Shown: positions 8,197-16,310 of the stretch, piece after piece
How the letters are laid out: each line of letters opens with the position of its first letter
How positions within the stretch are numbered: position 1 is the first letter of the stretch
Virus record (IMG/VR): IMGVR_UViG_3300012207_000003
Coordinates: 1-64,000 of that record
DNA length: 64,000 nucleotides
Source: a virus
Reading direction: 5' to 3' (one strand)
Notes under the pieces: model-generated
The model's database searches: none
Seen by the model: the letters and a program-made list of their open reading frames with translations, nothing else
Told to the model about the DNA's origin: nothing
Translations under genes and position numbers: made by a program

Positions 8197-8622
8197 ATGT
8201 ACGCACTAAGTATTCAACAGCCTTGGACATGGCTTATTGCCAATGGTCACAAAGATATTGAAAATCGAGATTGGACAACAAATTACAGGGGATTAATTCT
8301 TTTACATGCAGGGAAAAAGCTAGATGTAAATGCCTTTGATGGCAATGCTTTATTTATGCCGTATTGGTATCAGAATTGCAACAAACCTGAGACTGTCTAT
8401 GCTATGCCAAAGAACAAAGAGGATTATAAAACAGGCGGTATTGTTGGCATTGCTGAATTAGTAGATGTGGTCACTGAAAGTACAAGTCCCTGGTTTCATG
8501 GCCATTACGGATTTGTCTTGAGAAACGCTAATCCGCTTCCTTTTGTTTCCTTACGAGGAAAACTTGGATTATTTGTTATGCCAGACGAATTGATAAGGCA
8601 GTGTGTATCATGGTCATTGTAG
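8197..8622 (+). CDS. ASCH/PUA-like domain protein
   Basis: A 141-residue protein beginning YALSIQQPWTWLIANGHKDI and continuing ENRDWTTNYRG with LLHAGK, the hallmark of the ASCH-like family found in phages and bacteria. These beta-barrel domains are thought to bind RNA or modified nucleotides, and some members act as RNases or in nucleotide metabolism. The catalytic role here cannot be told. The start at 8197 is preceded by GCGGGGGT; an earlier in-frame ATG at 8158 lies inside the RusA gene and has no site. Its end overlaps the next gene by 13 bases. Confidence 0.85.
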   Translation: MYALSIQQPWTWLIANGHKDIENRDWTTNYRGLILLHAGKKLDVNAFDGNALFMPYWYQNCNKPETVYAMPKNKEDYKTGGIVGIAELVDVVTESTSPWFHGHYGFVLRNANPLPFVSLRGKLGLFVMPDELIRQCVSWSL

Positions 8623-10295
8623 CGCAACCTCTCACAACACAAAAAGAGAATGAAAATACTAAGTGGTATCTTGATTTGCTGCAAGATGGATTCACAATAG
8701 AGCGGCCAGATTGCGGTAGATGGCTCCCTTTAGTCGAGCAATTAGAGGATGCTTGCGAGTCTGCTAATGGCAATCGGGCTTTTGTGTATCAGGCAATGGT
8801 CAATAGCCTTGTAGCTTCTCAAAAGTACCCTGGCTTGAAAGAGATGTTAGAGGGGAAAGAAATAGGACAGGCAAAAGGGAAAGAACAAGAAATTGACAAC
8901 TTTTCCCTTGTGTCAATTCCGGCTTTGCCTGATACCGCAATCTTACCACAAAGCCTCTCAGTAGGTGCTTGCGAATGGCTTGACAAATATATTGAATACA
9001 GCAAATTAAGGTCGCCAGAAGGGTTTGAGGACTTTCATGAAGCATGTGGTTTGTGGGTACTGAGTACGATAGCAGGAAGAAGAATCAAGATACCTTTAAA
9101 TGAGCAATATACACCACTTATGATAATACTTGTAGCTCGTTCAGGGGCATATGCGAAAACGACTACAGCCAATAAAGCTGTTGATATGTTGCAAGCATCG
9201 GGGTTACGATGGTTGTTAGGCAATGATAGAACTACTCCACAAAAGTTACTTACAGATATGGTTGGAGAACCTCCTAAACACTACGATGATTTAGATGCTG
9301 ATAAACAATTCCAACTCAATAAAAGATTGGCTATGCCTGCCCAACGTGGCTGGAGATATGGTGAGTTTGGAGAACTGGTAAAAGCCTTGGGTAGAGGCGG
9401 CGGGATTATGGATGATTTGAAAGGCTTGTTACTCCAATTAGATGATTGCCTTGATAGCTATACCTATGGGACACAGAGCAGGGGTGATGAGAGAATTGAG
9501 AAACCGTATCTAGCCTTATTAGGCGATACGACCCCTGCCAGTATCCGCTCTTGCTCTAAGTCCGGTAGTGATTTTTGGACTGATGGATTTTGGAGTAGGT
9601 TTATTTTTGTGACACCGCCGGAGGGAACTGGCAAAGACGATCCGTTTGATTTAGGCTCTTTCCCAGTTCCTTTTGATCTTTCACGACCTCTCAGAGATTG
9701 GCATGAAAGACTTGGAATACCAACCATAGCGATTGAAGTGAAGAGGGATGAAAAGAATAAGGTTACTGGCTTGAATTGTGTCCGCGGGGAATTGCCAGAA
9801 ACAACCATCAAGCTAGACCAGGAAGTCTATCAGGCATGGATTAGGTATAGAAGTGCCTTAAAGAAGATCATGGGGGAATTGCAGACAGAGGACTTTGACG
9901 GGTCGTATATCCGATTAATGATTAAGGCTGTTCGGGTTGCTGCATTGTTTGCAAGCCTGGATGGAAGTGAAACTATTCAAATCAAGCATTGGGCTAGAGC
10001 ACAAGAAATAGCGGAGAGATGGCGGACTTCACTACATCAGCTTTATTACCAAGTCAATCATAAAGCACACGAACCTACCAAAGAAAAGAGAATTGAAGAT
10101 GAAGTGCTTAGGATTATTCAGAAGTTCAAAGAGCAGAATAAGCCAGCTCCAACTATTCGCCAGTTCACGCAATATCTCAAAAATATTGATAGTGGCAAGT
10201 TGAAGATGGTTGTTTCAGATATGTGTAGAAGTGAGATTTTACAAGAAACAAAAGATGGAAAAGCAAAACGATATAGTTTGATGGAAGAAGAGTGA
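8610..10295 (+). CDS. DUF3987-like replication ATPase/helicase
   Basis: A 561-residue protein. The ATG at 8610 is preferred to a GTG at 8601 because of the spacing to AAGG. The central region resembles the DUF3987/YfjI-type ATPase core fused or linked to phage primases: a degenerate P-loop ARSGAYAKTT (about residues 175-184) in place of GxxxxGKT, a possible Walker B around LLQLDDCLDS, and PYLALLGDTTP. The C-terminal 80 residues look like a winged helix. It precedes the primase by two small genes, which fits a replicative helicase or helicase loader. The changed P-loop glycine (Ala before Lys) leaves ATPase activity uncertain. Confidence 0.72.
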   Translation: MVIVAQPLTTQKENENTKWYLDLLQDGFTIERPDCGRWLPLVEQLEDACESANGNRAFVYQAMVNSLVASQKYPGLKEMLEGKEIGQAKGKEQEIDNFSLVSIPALPDTAILPQSLSVGACEWLDKYIEYSKLRSPEGFEDFHEACGLWVLSTIAGRRIKIPLNEQYTPLMIILVARSGAYAKTTTANKAVDMLQASGLRWLLGNDRTTPQKLLTDMVGEPPKHYDDLDADKQFQLNKRLAMPAQRGWRYGEFGELVKALGRGGGIMDDLKGLLLQLDDCLDSYTYGTQSRGDERIEKPYLALLGDTTPASIRSCSKSGSDFWTDGFWSRFIFVTPPEGTGKDDPFDLGSFPVPFDLSRPLRDWHERLGIPTIAIEVKRDEKNKVTGLNCVRGELPETTIKLDQEVYQAWIRYRSALKKIMGELQTEDFDGSYIRLMIKAVRVAALFASLDGSETIQIKHWARAQEIAERWRTSLHQLYYQVNHKAHEPTKEKRIEDEVLRIIQKFKEQNKPAPTIRQFTQYLKNIDSGKLKMVVSDMCRSEILQETKDGKAKRYSLMEEE

Positions 10296-10299
10296 ATAA

Positions 10300-10629
10300 A
10301 TGTATTGTAGAAATTGTGGGATAGAAGACAAAACAAAAGCATTCTGGGAACCTGATTTATGCCTGGCGTGTCACCATTTACTGATTGTGATGACACGGTA
10401 TAACTATCTAACAGGAACACTTATGCCAAGGCAAACAGTAACAACGCTGGTACAAGAACAAGATGAACCACTTCAACTATTGACGTTCGATGAAGCGTGT
10501 TTGTATCTGAAAGTCAGTCGATCAACCGTATACAGACTCTTGAAAGATGGAAGTTTGAAAGGCTATAAAGTCGGCGATGGATCGCATTGGAGATTTACCA
10601 GGGAACAGTTGAAAGGATGTTTGAAATGA
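10300..10629 (+). CDS. zinc-ribbon plus excisionase-type HTH protein
   Basis: A 109-residue two-part protein. Residues 1-25 hold a CRNC ... CLAC zinc ribbon. Residues 57-107 form an excisionase-type HTH: LTFDEACLYLKVSRSTVYRL, wing GYKVGDGSHWRF, and a final TREQLKGCL helix. The fusion suggests a DNA-binding regulator or a replication-site protein with an extra contact module. It starts four bases after the stop of the DUF3987-like gene and overlaps the next gene as ATGA. Confidence 0.85.
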   Translation: MYCRNCGIEDKTKAFWEPDLCLACHHLLIVMTRYNYLTGTLMPRQTVTTLVQEQDEPLQLLTFDEACLYLKVSRSTVYRLLKDGSLKGYKVGDGSHWRFTREQLKGCLK

Positions 10630-10820
10630 ATATAGAGGAATGCCAGCATACTCATACCATAGAAAAAGAGGGTGAAACCTGGAATGATACAATGGGCAAA
10701 ACTCATACCATAATCTATACTAAATGCTCGTATTGCTCTAAAACCATTCGTGTGAGGCAAACAGGAAGCGATTTGCCGCGCGTGTATATGCCTCCATTTC
10801 CATTTGGCATAAAGCCATAA
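10626..10820 (+). CDS. small zinc-knuckle protein
   Basis: A 64-residue protein with His-Thr-His near the start and a CSYCSK pair at about residues 36-39, a likely single zinc site. I recognise no family. The start at 10626 gives an ATGA overlap with the previous stop and eight bases from AAAGGA; an ATG at 10617 is too close to that site. Its TAA overlaps the primase ATG by one base. Confidence 0.7.
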   Translation: MNIEECQHTHTIEKEGETWNDTMGKTHTIIYTKCSYCSKTIRVRQTGSDLPRVYMPPFPFGIKP

Positions 10821-12148
10821 TGACAACACAATCCCCTGCTCTCAACACTCTCATAGATATCCATGCGTTCTATAGCCGTTATTCCAACATAGTAGGCAAA
10901 CCTACCAATTCATCGCGTGACGGTAAGGAGTATCACGGTTCATGTCCTAAATGTGGGGGAAATGATAGATTCGTATTTTGGGAGTCAGGGCGGTTTAGTT
11001 GTTCTATCCGGTCTAGCGGTTGTGGCATTTCTGGCAGTAGTCCTTACTGGTATCTCAGGGACATAGAGGGATTGTCTCACAGAAACGCTTGTGAAGATTT
11101 AGGGATAGACCTAGATCAATTTGAAGAATGGCAAGAACAACAAAGAAACGTGTTACCACTTTTCATGACCTCCGACCAGGAACCATGCAAGAAGTGGATG
11201 GATGCTGCATCAGCATTTGTGTATAGAGCTGAAAGATATCTATGGAGTGACAAAGGTACAAAGGCTTTAGAATATTTGCATGGCAGGGGCTTAACCAATG
11301 AAACTATCAGATATGCGAAGTTGGGTTTTTGTCCTGGCTGGTATCACGAACAATTAGAGAACTGGGGACTTACATCTATACAGACGTTGGAAGAGACAGA
11401 AATTAAAATTCCCCCTGGCATAACGATTCCCTGGATCGTTGAAAATAAGATATGGAAAATCAGTGTCAAGCGTTTTGAAGATGTTGAAAAAGGGTACTTT
11501 CAGGTAGTAGGGTCTAGTGACGCGTTGTATACTATAGATACCTCACAAGGGTATGATACCCCCTGCATGTTGTTAGAATCTGAGTTTGATGCATTATCAG
11601 TTCAGCAAGAAGCGGGGGATATCATTGCAAGTGTAGCAACCGGAGGAACTAGCAAAGGGCAATCTCTGAGATGGATAAATCAATTAAAACAAGTTCCTGG
11701 AATCTTGATAGGGTTTGATGCAGATGAAGCTGGCAATGCCGGATCTGCCAATTGGTTGAAGAAAATACCTGATGCTCTCAGATGGCAACCCTGGGCGCAT
11801 GATGCTAACCAGATGTTGCAAGATAATACGCCAGTAAGGACATGGGTAGAAATGGGACTGAGAGCATTACACACGCAGATAGAAGAGCCTGTACAGCCCC
11901 CTGCTTTGTTGCCAGTGACACCTATTCCCTTGCCCTTGAAAGCAACTTGTGAAACCGATGTTAGAAAACCTACTGATAATATAAGCAAGAAAAGAACACT
12001 AGACCCCTGGATTAAACTGAATGATGCTGGTTTACCTGAATTTTGCTCAACTCCTATCTGTCGCAATCGCTCGATTGCGTGGAGGTCAAATAGTGAAATG
12101 ATGCAAGCGTATTGTGAGAAGCATAAACCTGCTCAGTTTGGATGGTAA
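10820..12148 (+). CDS. DnaG-type DNA primase (zinc finger plus TOPRIM)
   Basis: A 442-residue primase. The N-terminal CHC2-like zinc finger has Cys42, Cys45, Cys61 and Cys68 in SCPKCGGNDRF and GRFSC contexts. The TOPRIM domain shows LLESEFDAL with catalytic Glu253 and GFDADEAGNAG with Asp300 and Asp302. A second cysteine cluster (CSTPICRN and YCEKH) near residues 400-435 forms a C-terminal zinc element. The enzyme makes RNA primers for lagging-strand synthesis, and would work with the DUF3987-like ATPase upstream. Confidence 0.92.
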   Translation: MTTQSPALNTLIDIHAFYSRYSNIVGKPTNSSRDGKEYHGSCPKCGGNDRFVFWESGRFSCSIRSSGCGISGSSPYWYLRDIEGLSHRNACEDLGIDLDQFEEWQEQQRNVLPLFMTSDQEPCKKWMDAASAFVYRAERYLWSDKGTKALEYLHGRGLTNETIRYAKLGFCPGWYHEQLENWGLTSIQTLEETEIKIPPGITIPWIVENKIWKISVKRFEDVEKGYFQVVGSSDALYTIDTSQGYDTPCMLLESEFDALSVQQEAGDIIASVATGGTSKGQSLRWINQLKQVPGILIGFDADEAGNAGSANWLKKIPDALRWQPWAHDANQMLQDNTPVRTWVEMGLRALHTQIEEPVQPPALLPVTPIPLPLKATCETDVRKPTDNISKKRTLDPWIKLNDAGLPEFCSTPICRNRSIAWRSNSEMMQAYCEKHKPAQFGW

Positions 12149-12155
12149 AAGAAGA

Positions 12156-12326
12156 ATGGAAGAAACAACTATCCTGGTTCTGGATTCTGAAATATGCGAG
12201 TGCTGCGGGGATGTTCTAGGGCATTTCGGAATATGCCCTACTTGTGGATGGGAACCGCTAGAATACATTGCAGACTGGGATGAGTGCGAGTACATCGAAG
12301 AAGAGGATACTTACATCTACTACTAA
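12156..12326 (+). CDS. small acidic zinc-ribbon protein
   Basis: A 56-residue protein with CECCG and CPTCGW, a classic rubredoxin-like zinc ribbon, followed by a strongly acidic Glu/Asp/Tyr tail. The start at 12156 is chosen because it follows the primase stop and an AAGAAG stretch; the longer frame begins inside the primase gene. It may be a protein-protein adaptor. A weak hairpin (12339-12345 with 12360-12366) followed by CTTTC lies after the stop and may be a partial terminator. Confidence 0.7.
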   Translation: MEETTILVLDSEICECCGDVLGHFGICPTCGWEPLEYIADWDECEYIEEEDTYIYY

Positions 12327-12449
12327 GGTGATTTTAATGTAGCTTAAAACTTGCTGAGAAAGCTACCTTTCAGTTACTTTTGCGTTACTTCCCTCGTCAT
12401 CATGAGTTAGTATCTGTATAAAAGTGTTTCATAGTGTGTTATACTACGT

Positions 12450-12455
12450 TATAAT
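12450..12455 (+). promoter_or_regulatory. possible promoter -10 for the 12499 gene
   Basis: TATAAT at 12450-12455, with a second possible -10, TATACT, at 12440-12445. No good -35 lies at the expected distance, so this is either activator dependent or weak. It lies about 45 bases before the next start. Confidence 0.4.
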
Positions 12456-12498
12456 ATGACACAAAATGAATTATCAAGATCAAAGGAGTATGCAAGGC

Positions 12499-12714
12499 AT
12501 GATGTTAAAGATTGAGGGAGAGGAGTATTTAACGGCGGGGGAATCTGCTCAACATTTGAATGTGAGTGCGGCCACGTTTACCAAATTTCAGAAGTTGTAT
12601 AAGCTGCAATCACTGAGTAGGCCAGGCATGGGACAGCGTAAGTTTTTTAAGAAATCTGACCTGGAACCGCTCTTGCAATTTAGACCGACGAATGCAAAAG
12701 GACAGGTCGGTTAG
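12499..12714 (+). CDS. MerR/excisionase-like HTH protein
   Basis: A 71-residue protein. The start is placed at 12499, ten bases after AAAGGAG; the open frame begins earlier at 12466. It has the pattern EYLTAGESAQHLNVSAATFTK, followed by a Lys/Arg-rich wing and KKSDLEPLLQF, fitting a small DNA-binding regulator. It is the last gene of the plus-strand early block, and is closed by a strong terminator. Confidence 0.75.
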   Translation: MMLKIEGEEYLTAGESAQHLNVSAATFTKFQKLYKLQSLSRPGMGQRKFFKKSDLEPLLQFRPTNAKGQVG

Positions 12715-12742
12715 AGACATTATCCTATCTCTGTTTTCCAAT

Positions 12743-12779
12743 AAAAAAGACGCATGATTAACAGCCATGCGTCTTTTTT
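12743..12779. terminator. bidirectional rho-independent terminator
   Basis: A 14-bp perfect stem (12743-12756 with 12766-12779) with a nine-base loop. The stem base is A6/T6 on both sides, so it works as a terminator in either direction. It separates the convergent genes ending at 12714 and 12801. Confidence 0.92.
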
Positions 12780-12800
12780 GATGTGTGCTTTGATTTTTGA

Positions 12801-13103
12801 TTAATGGAAGTCTACTTCCAAATACTCAGTGACTTCTGGTCTATTTAACAAATCACGGAGTAGTCGCGCTTCCTGATATGACAGATTGATTTCCTCATGA
12901 ATGGTTGTTGGCTCTCCACATTCCATGTTAAATGTGACAAGATGCACTTCATAGTTCCCGTCGAAGTGCTGAACTGAAAGATCAACCTCTTCGCCAGGAC
13001 GATGAAAAACAAGAGTATGCTCAACTGGCGTATTGTGGTACTTGACTGTGTTCAGGTGTGATTCGGTGATAGTGGTATCGAATGCTGATAATGGAGTTGT
13101 CAA
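12801..13103 (-). CDS. hypothetical protein with TTG start
   Basis: A 100-residue acidic protein. There is no ATG near the N-terminus; a TTG at 13103 follows a strong GGGGG stretch by four bases and is the likely start. The sequence alternates short strands and ends with a helix LSYQEARLLRDLLNRPEV. I recognise no family. It is the last gene before the terminator at 12743. Confidence 0.6.
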   Translation of the reverse strand: MTTPLSAFDTTITESHLNTVKYHNTPVEHTLVFHRPGEEVDLSVQHFDGNYEVHLVTFNMECGEPTTIHEEINLSYQEARLLRDLLNRPEVTEYLEVDFH

Positions 13104-13213
13104 TTTTCCCCCAACTTTCTATTGCTGACTTATGCTAGCAATAACTACAACGCGTGACTTCAACCTACAATAACATACATTTCAACTATTTTTCAACTAT
13201 GACAAAATTGTCA

Positions 13214-13735
13214 TTATTCAGGAAATCTATAGAGAGTTCCCTGTGAAGTAACTCGTTCGAGTAAAACCTCATCGCGTACCATAAAAACAATGACTTTAGC
13301 GTTAACGTCTTCACAAACACAAACTTTTCCAAGATTGGCAAGTACCTCTTTCTCTGTAAACCAGAAGTAATCATCATCTACTTGGGGATTGGAAATCTCA
13401 AGCGTATTGGTTACAGAGTTAACAGATGCCTGGCGAAGATGTTTTTTGCTGTTGCACTTTACGCAAGCTGGTACGCAGTTCTCAGCAGTTGTACCACCTC
13501 CATATCTAACAGATCGACAATGCTCTAATATTTGATAAGGCGCTTCCAGGCAATAAGCACATTGCCAATTATACCTATCAAGAATCTCTAGCCACTGAGT
13601 CAATGTAAGAGTAGACGGATTGCCAAATTTTGATGTTCTCCTACAATTGCTCAAAACCCTATGGCGCTCTCTTGCAATCTGTTCTCTTGTGAGAGTTGAT
13701 GAATTTTTATTCATCAATATTTGTTCGTCCATCAA
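13214..13735 (-). CDS. HNH endonuclease (second copy type)
   Basis: A 173-residue protein with a classical zinc-supported HNH: CAYC, then LEHCRSVRYGGG, then NCVPACVKCNSKK (residues about 59-98). The first catalytic His is His73 in LEHC. The N-terminal 50 residues are basic and may contact DNA. The C-terminal 70 residues are of unknown type. It overlaps the previous gene by four bases. It is unlike the HNH at 2618, so the two are not simple copies. Confidence 0.85.
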   Translation of the reverse strand: MMDEQILMNKNSSTLTREQIARERHRVLSNCRRTSKFGNPSTLTLTQWLEILDRYNWQCAYCLEAPYQILEHCRSVRYGGGTTAENCVPACVKCNSKKHLRQASVNSVTNTLEISNPQVDDDYFWFTEKEVLANLGKVCVCEDVNAKVIVFMVRDEVLLERVTSQGTLYRFPE

Positions 13736-13962
13736 TCTTCAATTTCTAATTCAAGTTCAGATGACCACGCTTTTGCTTGTTGTTCAACATAACTAGGAAC
13801 GGCTTGCAGTTCATTCCACATACGTAACAATTCCTGGCAGGGGCAATCAGGCTTGCCACAATAAAAATTGTTCTCTTCTGTATGAAGTACCTCATCTTCC
13901 ATGAGTACCGGAAAGACAACTTCACCTTGAACAATAGTTGCAATTAATTCAGTATTGACCAC
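13732..13962 (-). CDS. small CxxxxCxC protein
   Basis: A 77-residue protein with YCGKPDCPCQ near residue 35-43, a possible metal site, and an acidic helical C-terminus. The start is the GTG at 13962, seven bases after AAAGGAAG; the longer frame to 14037 would translate through a hairpin and a lysine run. Function unknown. Its stop overlaps the HNH start. Confidence 0.6.
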   Translation of the reverse strand: MVNTELIATIVQGEVVFPVLMEDEVLHTEENNFYCGKPDCPCQELLRMWNELQAVPSYVEQQAKAWSSELELEIED

Positions 13963-14014
13963 TAATAAACTTCCTTTCTTTTTTTTACTACTTTCCTCGC
14001 TTCCGAGGTGTCTG

Positions 14015-14032
14015 CCTCTCCCTTTCGAGAGG
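14015..14032 (-). other. intergenic hairpin, similar to one at 1916
   Basis: A 6-bp CCTCTC/GAGAGG stem in the gap between the SWIM protein gene and the next gene. The same stem type, with GGGGCAA following, occurs at 1916-1937. Confidence 0.35.
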
Positions 14033-14056
14033 GGCAACCATCTTGGAACCTAGAAA

Positions 14057-14380
14057 CTACCGCATTGGTACGAGTCTACCGCTAGGGGCTTGGTCCATTT
14101 TGAACTCACTTTTGCGGTTCAGTGTGCCTTTCTGAGAAGTCTCAACGACGACTGGTTTCAAATTTGCTTTGATGGAAATTTGAACCGCTGCCACATGTTT
14201 ACACCTGGCTGCTTGCCCCCTGCTTGCCTGGAATTCGCCATGCTTGCATGTGCAAGTCCAATTGCTTGTGCTCTCATCGAAGCACACTTTGTACATTTCA
14301 TTGGAAGAGTCAGATGGAACCATCCAACAATTTTGACTGAGGATTTTATAGATTGCATTTGCCTTGATTTCTGTTGCCAT
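14057..14380 (-). CDS. SWIM zinc-finger protein
   Basis: A 107-residue protein with a full SWIM motif: Cys43-x-Cys45, 14 residues, Cys60-x-His62 (WTCTCKHG ... ARCKHV). SWIM domains bind DNA or proteins and occur in recombination factors and transposases. Here it stands alone with a 40-residue tail ending in basic residues. It is the first gene of the minus operon driven by the promoter at 14417-14445, with an AAGGGGAAG site before the ATG. Confidence 0.85.
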   Translation of the reverse strand: MATEIKANAIYKILSQNCWMVPSDSSNEMYKVCFDESTSNWTCTCKHGEFQASRGQAARCKHVAAVQISIKANLKPVVVETSQKGTLNRKSEFKMDQAPSGRLVPMR

Positions 14381-14416
14381 TTTTGACTTCCCCTTACGTT
14401 TTCATTTGATATAGTA

Positions 14417-14445
14417 AGTGTACTTTAGTTGTCATTGGTTGTCAA
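14417..14445 (-). promoter_or_regulatory. sigma-70 promoter for SWIM operon
   Basis: On the minus strand TTGACA (14445-14440), 17-base spacer, TACACT (14422-14417). Back to back with the plus-strand promoter at 14476. Confidence 0.65.
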
Positions 14446-14475
14446 GTGTTTTCAGTACCAATAATACGTGTTTTC

Positions 14476-14504
14476 TTGCTATTGAAAAAATTCGATGTTA
14501 TACT
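14476..14504 (+). promoter_or_regulatory. sigma-70 promoter for HTH gene at 14546
   Basis: TTGCTA at 14476-14481, 17-base spacer, TATACT at 14499-14504, 42 bases before the start. The two divergent promoters are 31 bases apart, so one bound regulator could control both. Confidence 0.7.
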
Positions 14505-14545
14505 GTAGAACAGAGTTGCTAATACATACAAAGGAGTACACGTCA

Positions 14546-14752
14546 ATGCCAGAAAAGTTACTGAATATCAAGCAAGTTGAAGAAGCTTTAGGAGTAAGCG
14601 AAAGCACTGTTTTTCGTCTCATGAGAAATAAGAAGTTGCAAGGCTTCAAGATCGGGCGAGAATGGCGATTCCAAGAAAAAGATATTGACGCTCTTATAGC
14701 ACGTCAACGTGAAGAAGCTGAGAGAAAAACACCAGAGAACGCTATAGCCTAG
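14546..14752 (+). CDS. excisionase-type helix-turn-helix protein
   Basis: A 68-residue protein made up of one excisionase-type HTH: LNIKQVEEALGVSESTVFRL, GFKIGREWRF wing and EKDIDALIAR helix, then a charged tail. The start at 14546 is nine bases after AAAGGAG; the longer frame from 14495 lies over the promoter. It sits between divergent promoters and is the obvious candidate to bind them. Related to the proteins at 2380 and 10300. Confidence 0.87.
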   Translation: MPEKLLNIKQVEEALGVSESTVFRLMRNKKLQGFKIGREWRFQEKDIDALIARQREEAERKTPENAIA

Positions 14753-14792
14753 TAGCCAACTGGCTACAAGAAAGGAGATGATAGCATATAAA

Positions 14793-14824
14793 AAATGATG
14801 CCTACTCTATGCTAGGCATCATTT
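14793..14824 (+). terminator. hairpin terminator/attenuator before ORF6N gene
   Basis: A perfect 12-bp stem (14793-14804 with 14813-14824), eight-base loop, followed by CCGTTTCCC. A short GTAGCC/GGCTAC hairpin precedes it at 14753-14768, and a third imperfect hairpin follows at 14838-14860. Transcripts into the 14892 gene would pass all three, which looks like an attenuator region. Confidence 0.6.
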
Positions 14825-14891
14825 CCGTTTCCCTGGCACATGTCGGAAATGCCGATGTGTCAAAAGATGTACAAAGAAAGTATAGCATATT

Positions 14892-15662
14892 ATGGAACAA
14901 CAACAATTCATCCTCACAACTGAACAACTCGCACAAGCATTTGGAGTAACTCCTAAAATTATTAGCAATAACTTTAATCGTCACATAGAAGACTTCCAGG
15001 AGGATATCCATTATTTTGTGGCAGAGGGCGAAAATCTCAAACCCTTTGACATCCTCTCAGAGAGGACTTCAAACCTTGAAGAGGACATTTCATCCTCTTT
15101 AAACAATGACATCCTCTCAAAGAGGACTTCAAAAAGAGGGGGAGCTAGAAAAAGATATCTCTGGACATTAAAAGGTGCATTTGTTCATGCGTGGATTTTA
15201 AAATCCCCAAGCGCAAAAACATCCTATGAAAAATTAATGGGACTTGCTGAAAATCCTCAAGTTCACTCAGATGTACAACAAGAAGTCACAAGATTAAATG
15301 CGCTCGTTGCCAAACTTCAAGATACGGTAGACATGTACATCGGAGCACTCAATCATGCAGCAGATGAAAATCAAAAACTCAAAAATCAAAAGCGACAAAC
15401 AGGACTTCCTCCAACCTCTGTTATGGACATTGAAATGATCTTAAATCGCTTGCGCCGACGCTTGAAAGAAGAGCGACTTGACACAAAAGCGATTATGCAA
15501 GATATCGCACAGTTAGATGCTAAGGTTTCAAAGACGCTAGAAATAGAAGAGTCAAGCATGGAAGACAGTATGAAACAAGCTGAATTCCGCTCAACCATAC
15601 AAGAACAATTCGCCCAACTCACTCAACCAATCACACTACCCCTGCTCGAATCCCCTCGTTAA
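14892..15662 (+). CDS. ORF6N-domain phage regulatory protein
   Basis: A 256-residue protein. Residues 8-55 match the ORF6N (KilA-N related) domain: FILTTEQLAQAFGVTPKIIS, NFNRHIEDF, IHYFVAEG. Such domains are found in phage antirepressor-like proteins and bind DNA. Residues 56-84 contain two short tandem copies of DILS[EK]RTS. A Trp-Thr-Leu-Lys-Gly-Ala core follows, then a long coiled coil from about residue 125 to 230, probably for oligomerisation. The ATG is preceded by a weak site. Likely a lysis/lysogeny or plasmid-state regulator. Confidence 0.8.
   Translation: MEQQQFILTTEQLAQAFGVTPKIISNNFNRHIEDFQEDIHYFVAEGENLKPFDILSERTSNLEEDISSSLNNDILSKRTSKRGGARKRYLWTLKGAFVHAWILKSPSAKTSYEKLMGLAENPQVHSDVQQEVTRLNALVAKLQDTVDMYIGALNHAADENQKLKNQKRQTGLPPTSVMDIEMILNRLRRRLKEERLDTKAIMQDIAQLDAKVSKTLEIEESSMEDSMKQAEFRSTIQEQFAQLTQPITLPLLESPR
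15047..15133 (+). repeat. in-gene 27-bp direct repeats with palindromic core
   Basis: Two 27-bp copies (15047-15073 and 15107-15133) differ at one base and are exactly 60 bp apart. Each contains a CCTCT...AGAGG dyad, and a third dyad (AGAGGACATTTCATCCTCT, 15080-15098) lies between them. All three lie in the ORF6N gene. Confidence 0.8.
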
Positions 15663-15681
15663 TCCCTCCAAAAATGATAAT

Positions 15682-15712
15682 GCCTTGAATATGTAGCTTG
15701 CATATTCAAGGC
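15682..15712 (+). terminator. terminator after ORF6N gene
   Basis: A perfect 12-bp stem (15682-15693 with 15701-15712), seven-base loop, followed by TTCTCTC, 20 bases after the stop. The remaining gap to 15887 shows nothing I can support. Confidence 0.75.
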
Positions 15713-15887
15713 TTCTCTCAGGATGCTCTATTGGTTGTGGATTGCGCTCTCTCCAATAGTCCTGCATTAGAACATTCAGCCCTACGGCAATCCCTTCTTG
15801 CTGGTACGTGGCTTACGCATTCTAATGGTAAGCTTTTCTTTCGATTGCTCTACTTGTTAGCTTGCCTGAATAGCATACCATAAGAAA

Positions 15888-16268
15888 TCATTGTGTGTCA
15901 AGATGTGTTTCCAGTTCCCGACTATGACCATCTATGAACTCTACAGCCGTGTGAATATCAATCCTGACGATACCGCTCCTCGCCTCTGGTGACTGGTCAC
16001 GAATGACAGTTAGCTTATCAATAGAGAGTTTTAGGTCGGCAATCATCACATCTTTTGCTGCCTCTATCACTCCGCTGGCAATAATTCGATCAACGACAAT
16101 ACGGGCTAATTCTTCTGTTGTAGCAGGCCCACCCCTAGCTGCTAACCGATCATCAAAAGGAATCAAGACACTACGCGCTGTTTTTATTTCTCTGTTTGCA
16201 ATCTGCAGATCTTGTTCCATAGCTTGTAGTTTCTGCTCAAGAACTGCCAGTTTTTCTTCAATTGTCAC
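15888..16268 (-). CDS. coiled-coil protein, unknown function
   Basis: A 126-residue protein. The N-terminal 35 residues are a heptad-rich coiled coil (EEKLAVLEQKLQAMEQDLQI), followed by a helical middle and a short strand segment. The start is a GTG at 16268 with AAGGA upstream. I recognise no family. It lies just downstream of a minus-strand terminator, so it needs its own promoter, which I could not identify in the gap. Confidence 0.65.
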   Translation of the reverse strand: MTIEEKLAVLEQKLQAMEQDLQIANREIKTARSVLIPFDDRLAARGGPATTEELARIVVDRIIASGVIEAAKDVMIADLKLSIDKLTVIRDQSPEARSGIVRIDIHTAVEFIDGHSRELETHLDTQ

Positions 16269-16310
16269 TACTAAATCCTTCCCTTGCTATACAAAAATTA
16301 CACAAGAAAA

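Noticed and set aside
15698-15883. 61-codon plus-strand frame after the ORF6N gene
   Set aside because: It starts inside the terminator hairpin and has no ribosome binding site.
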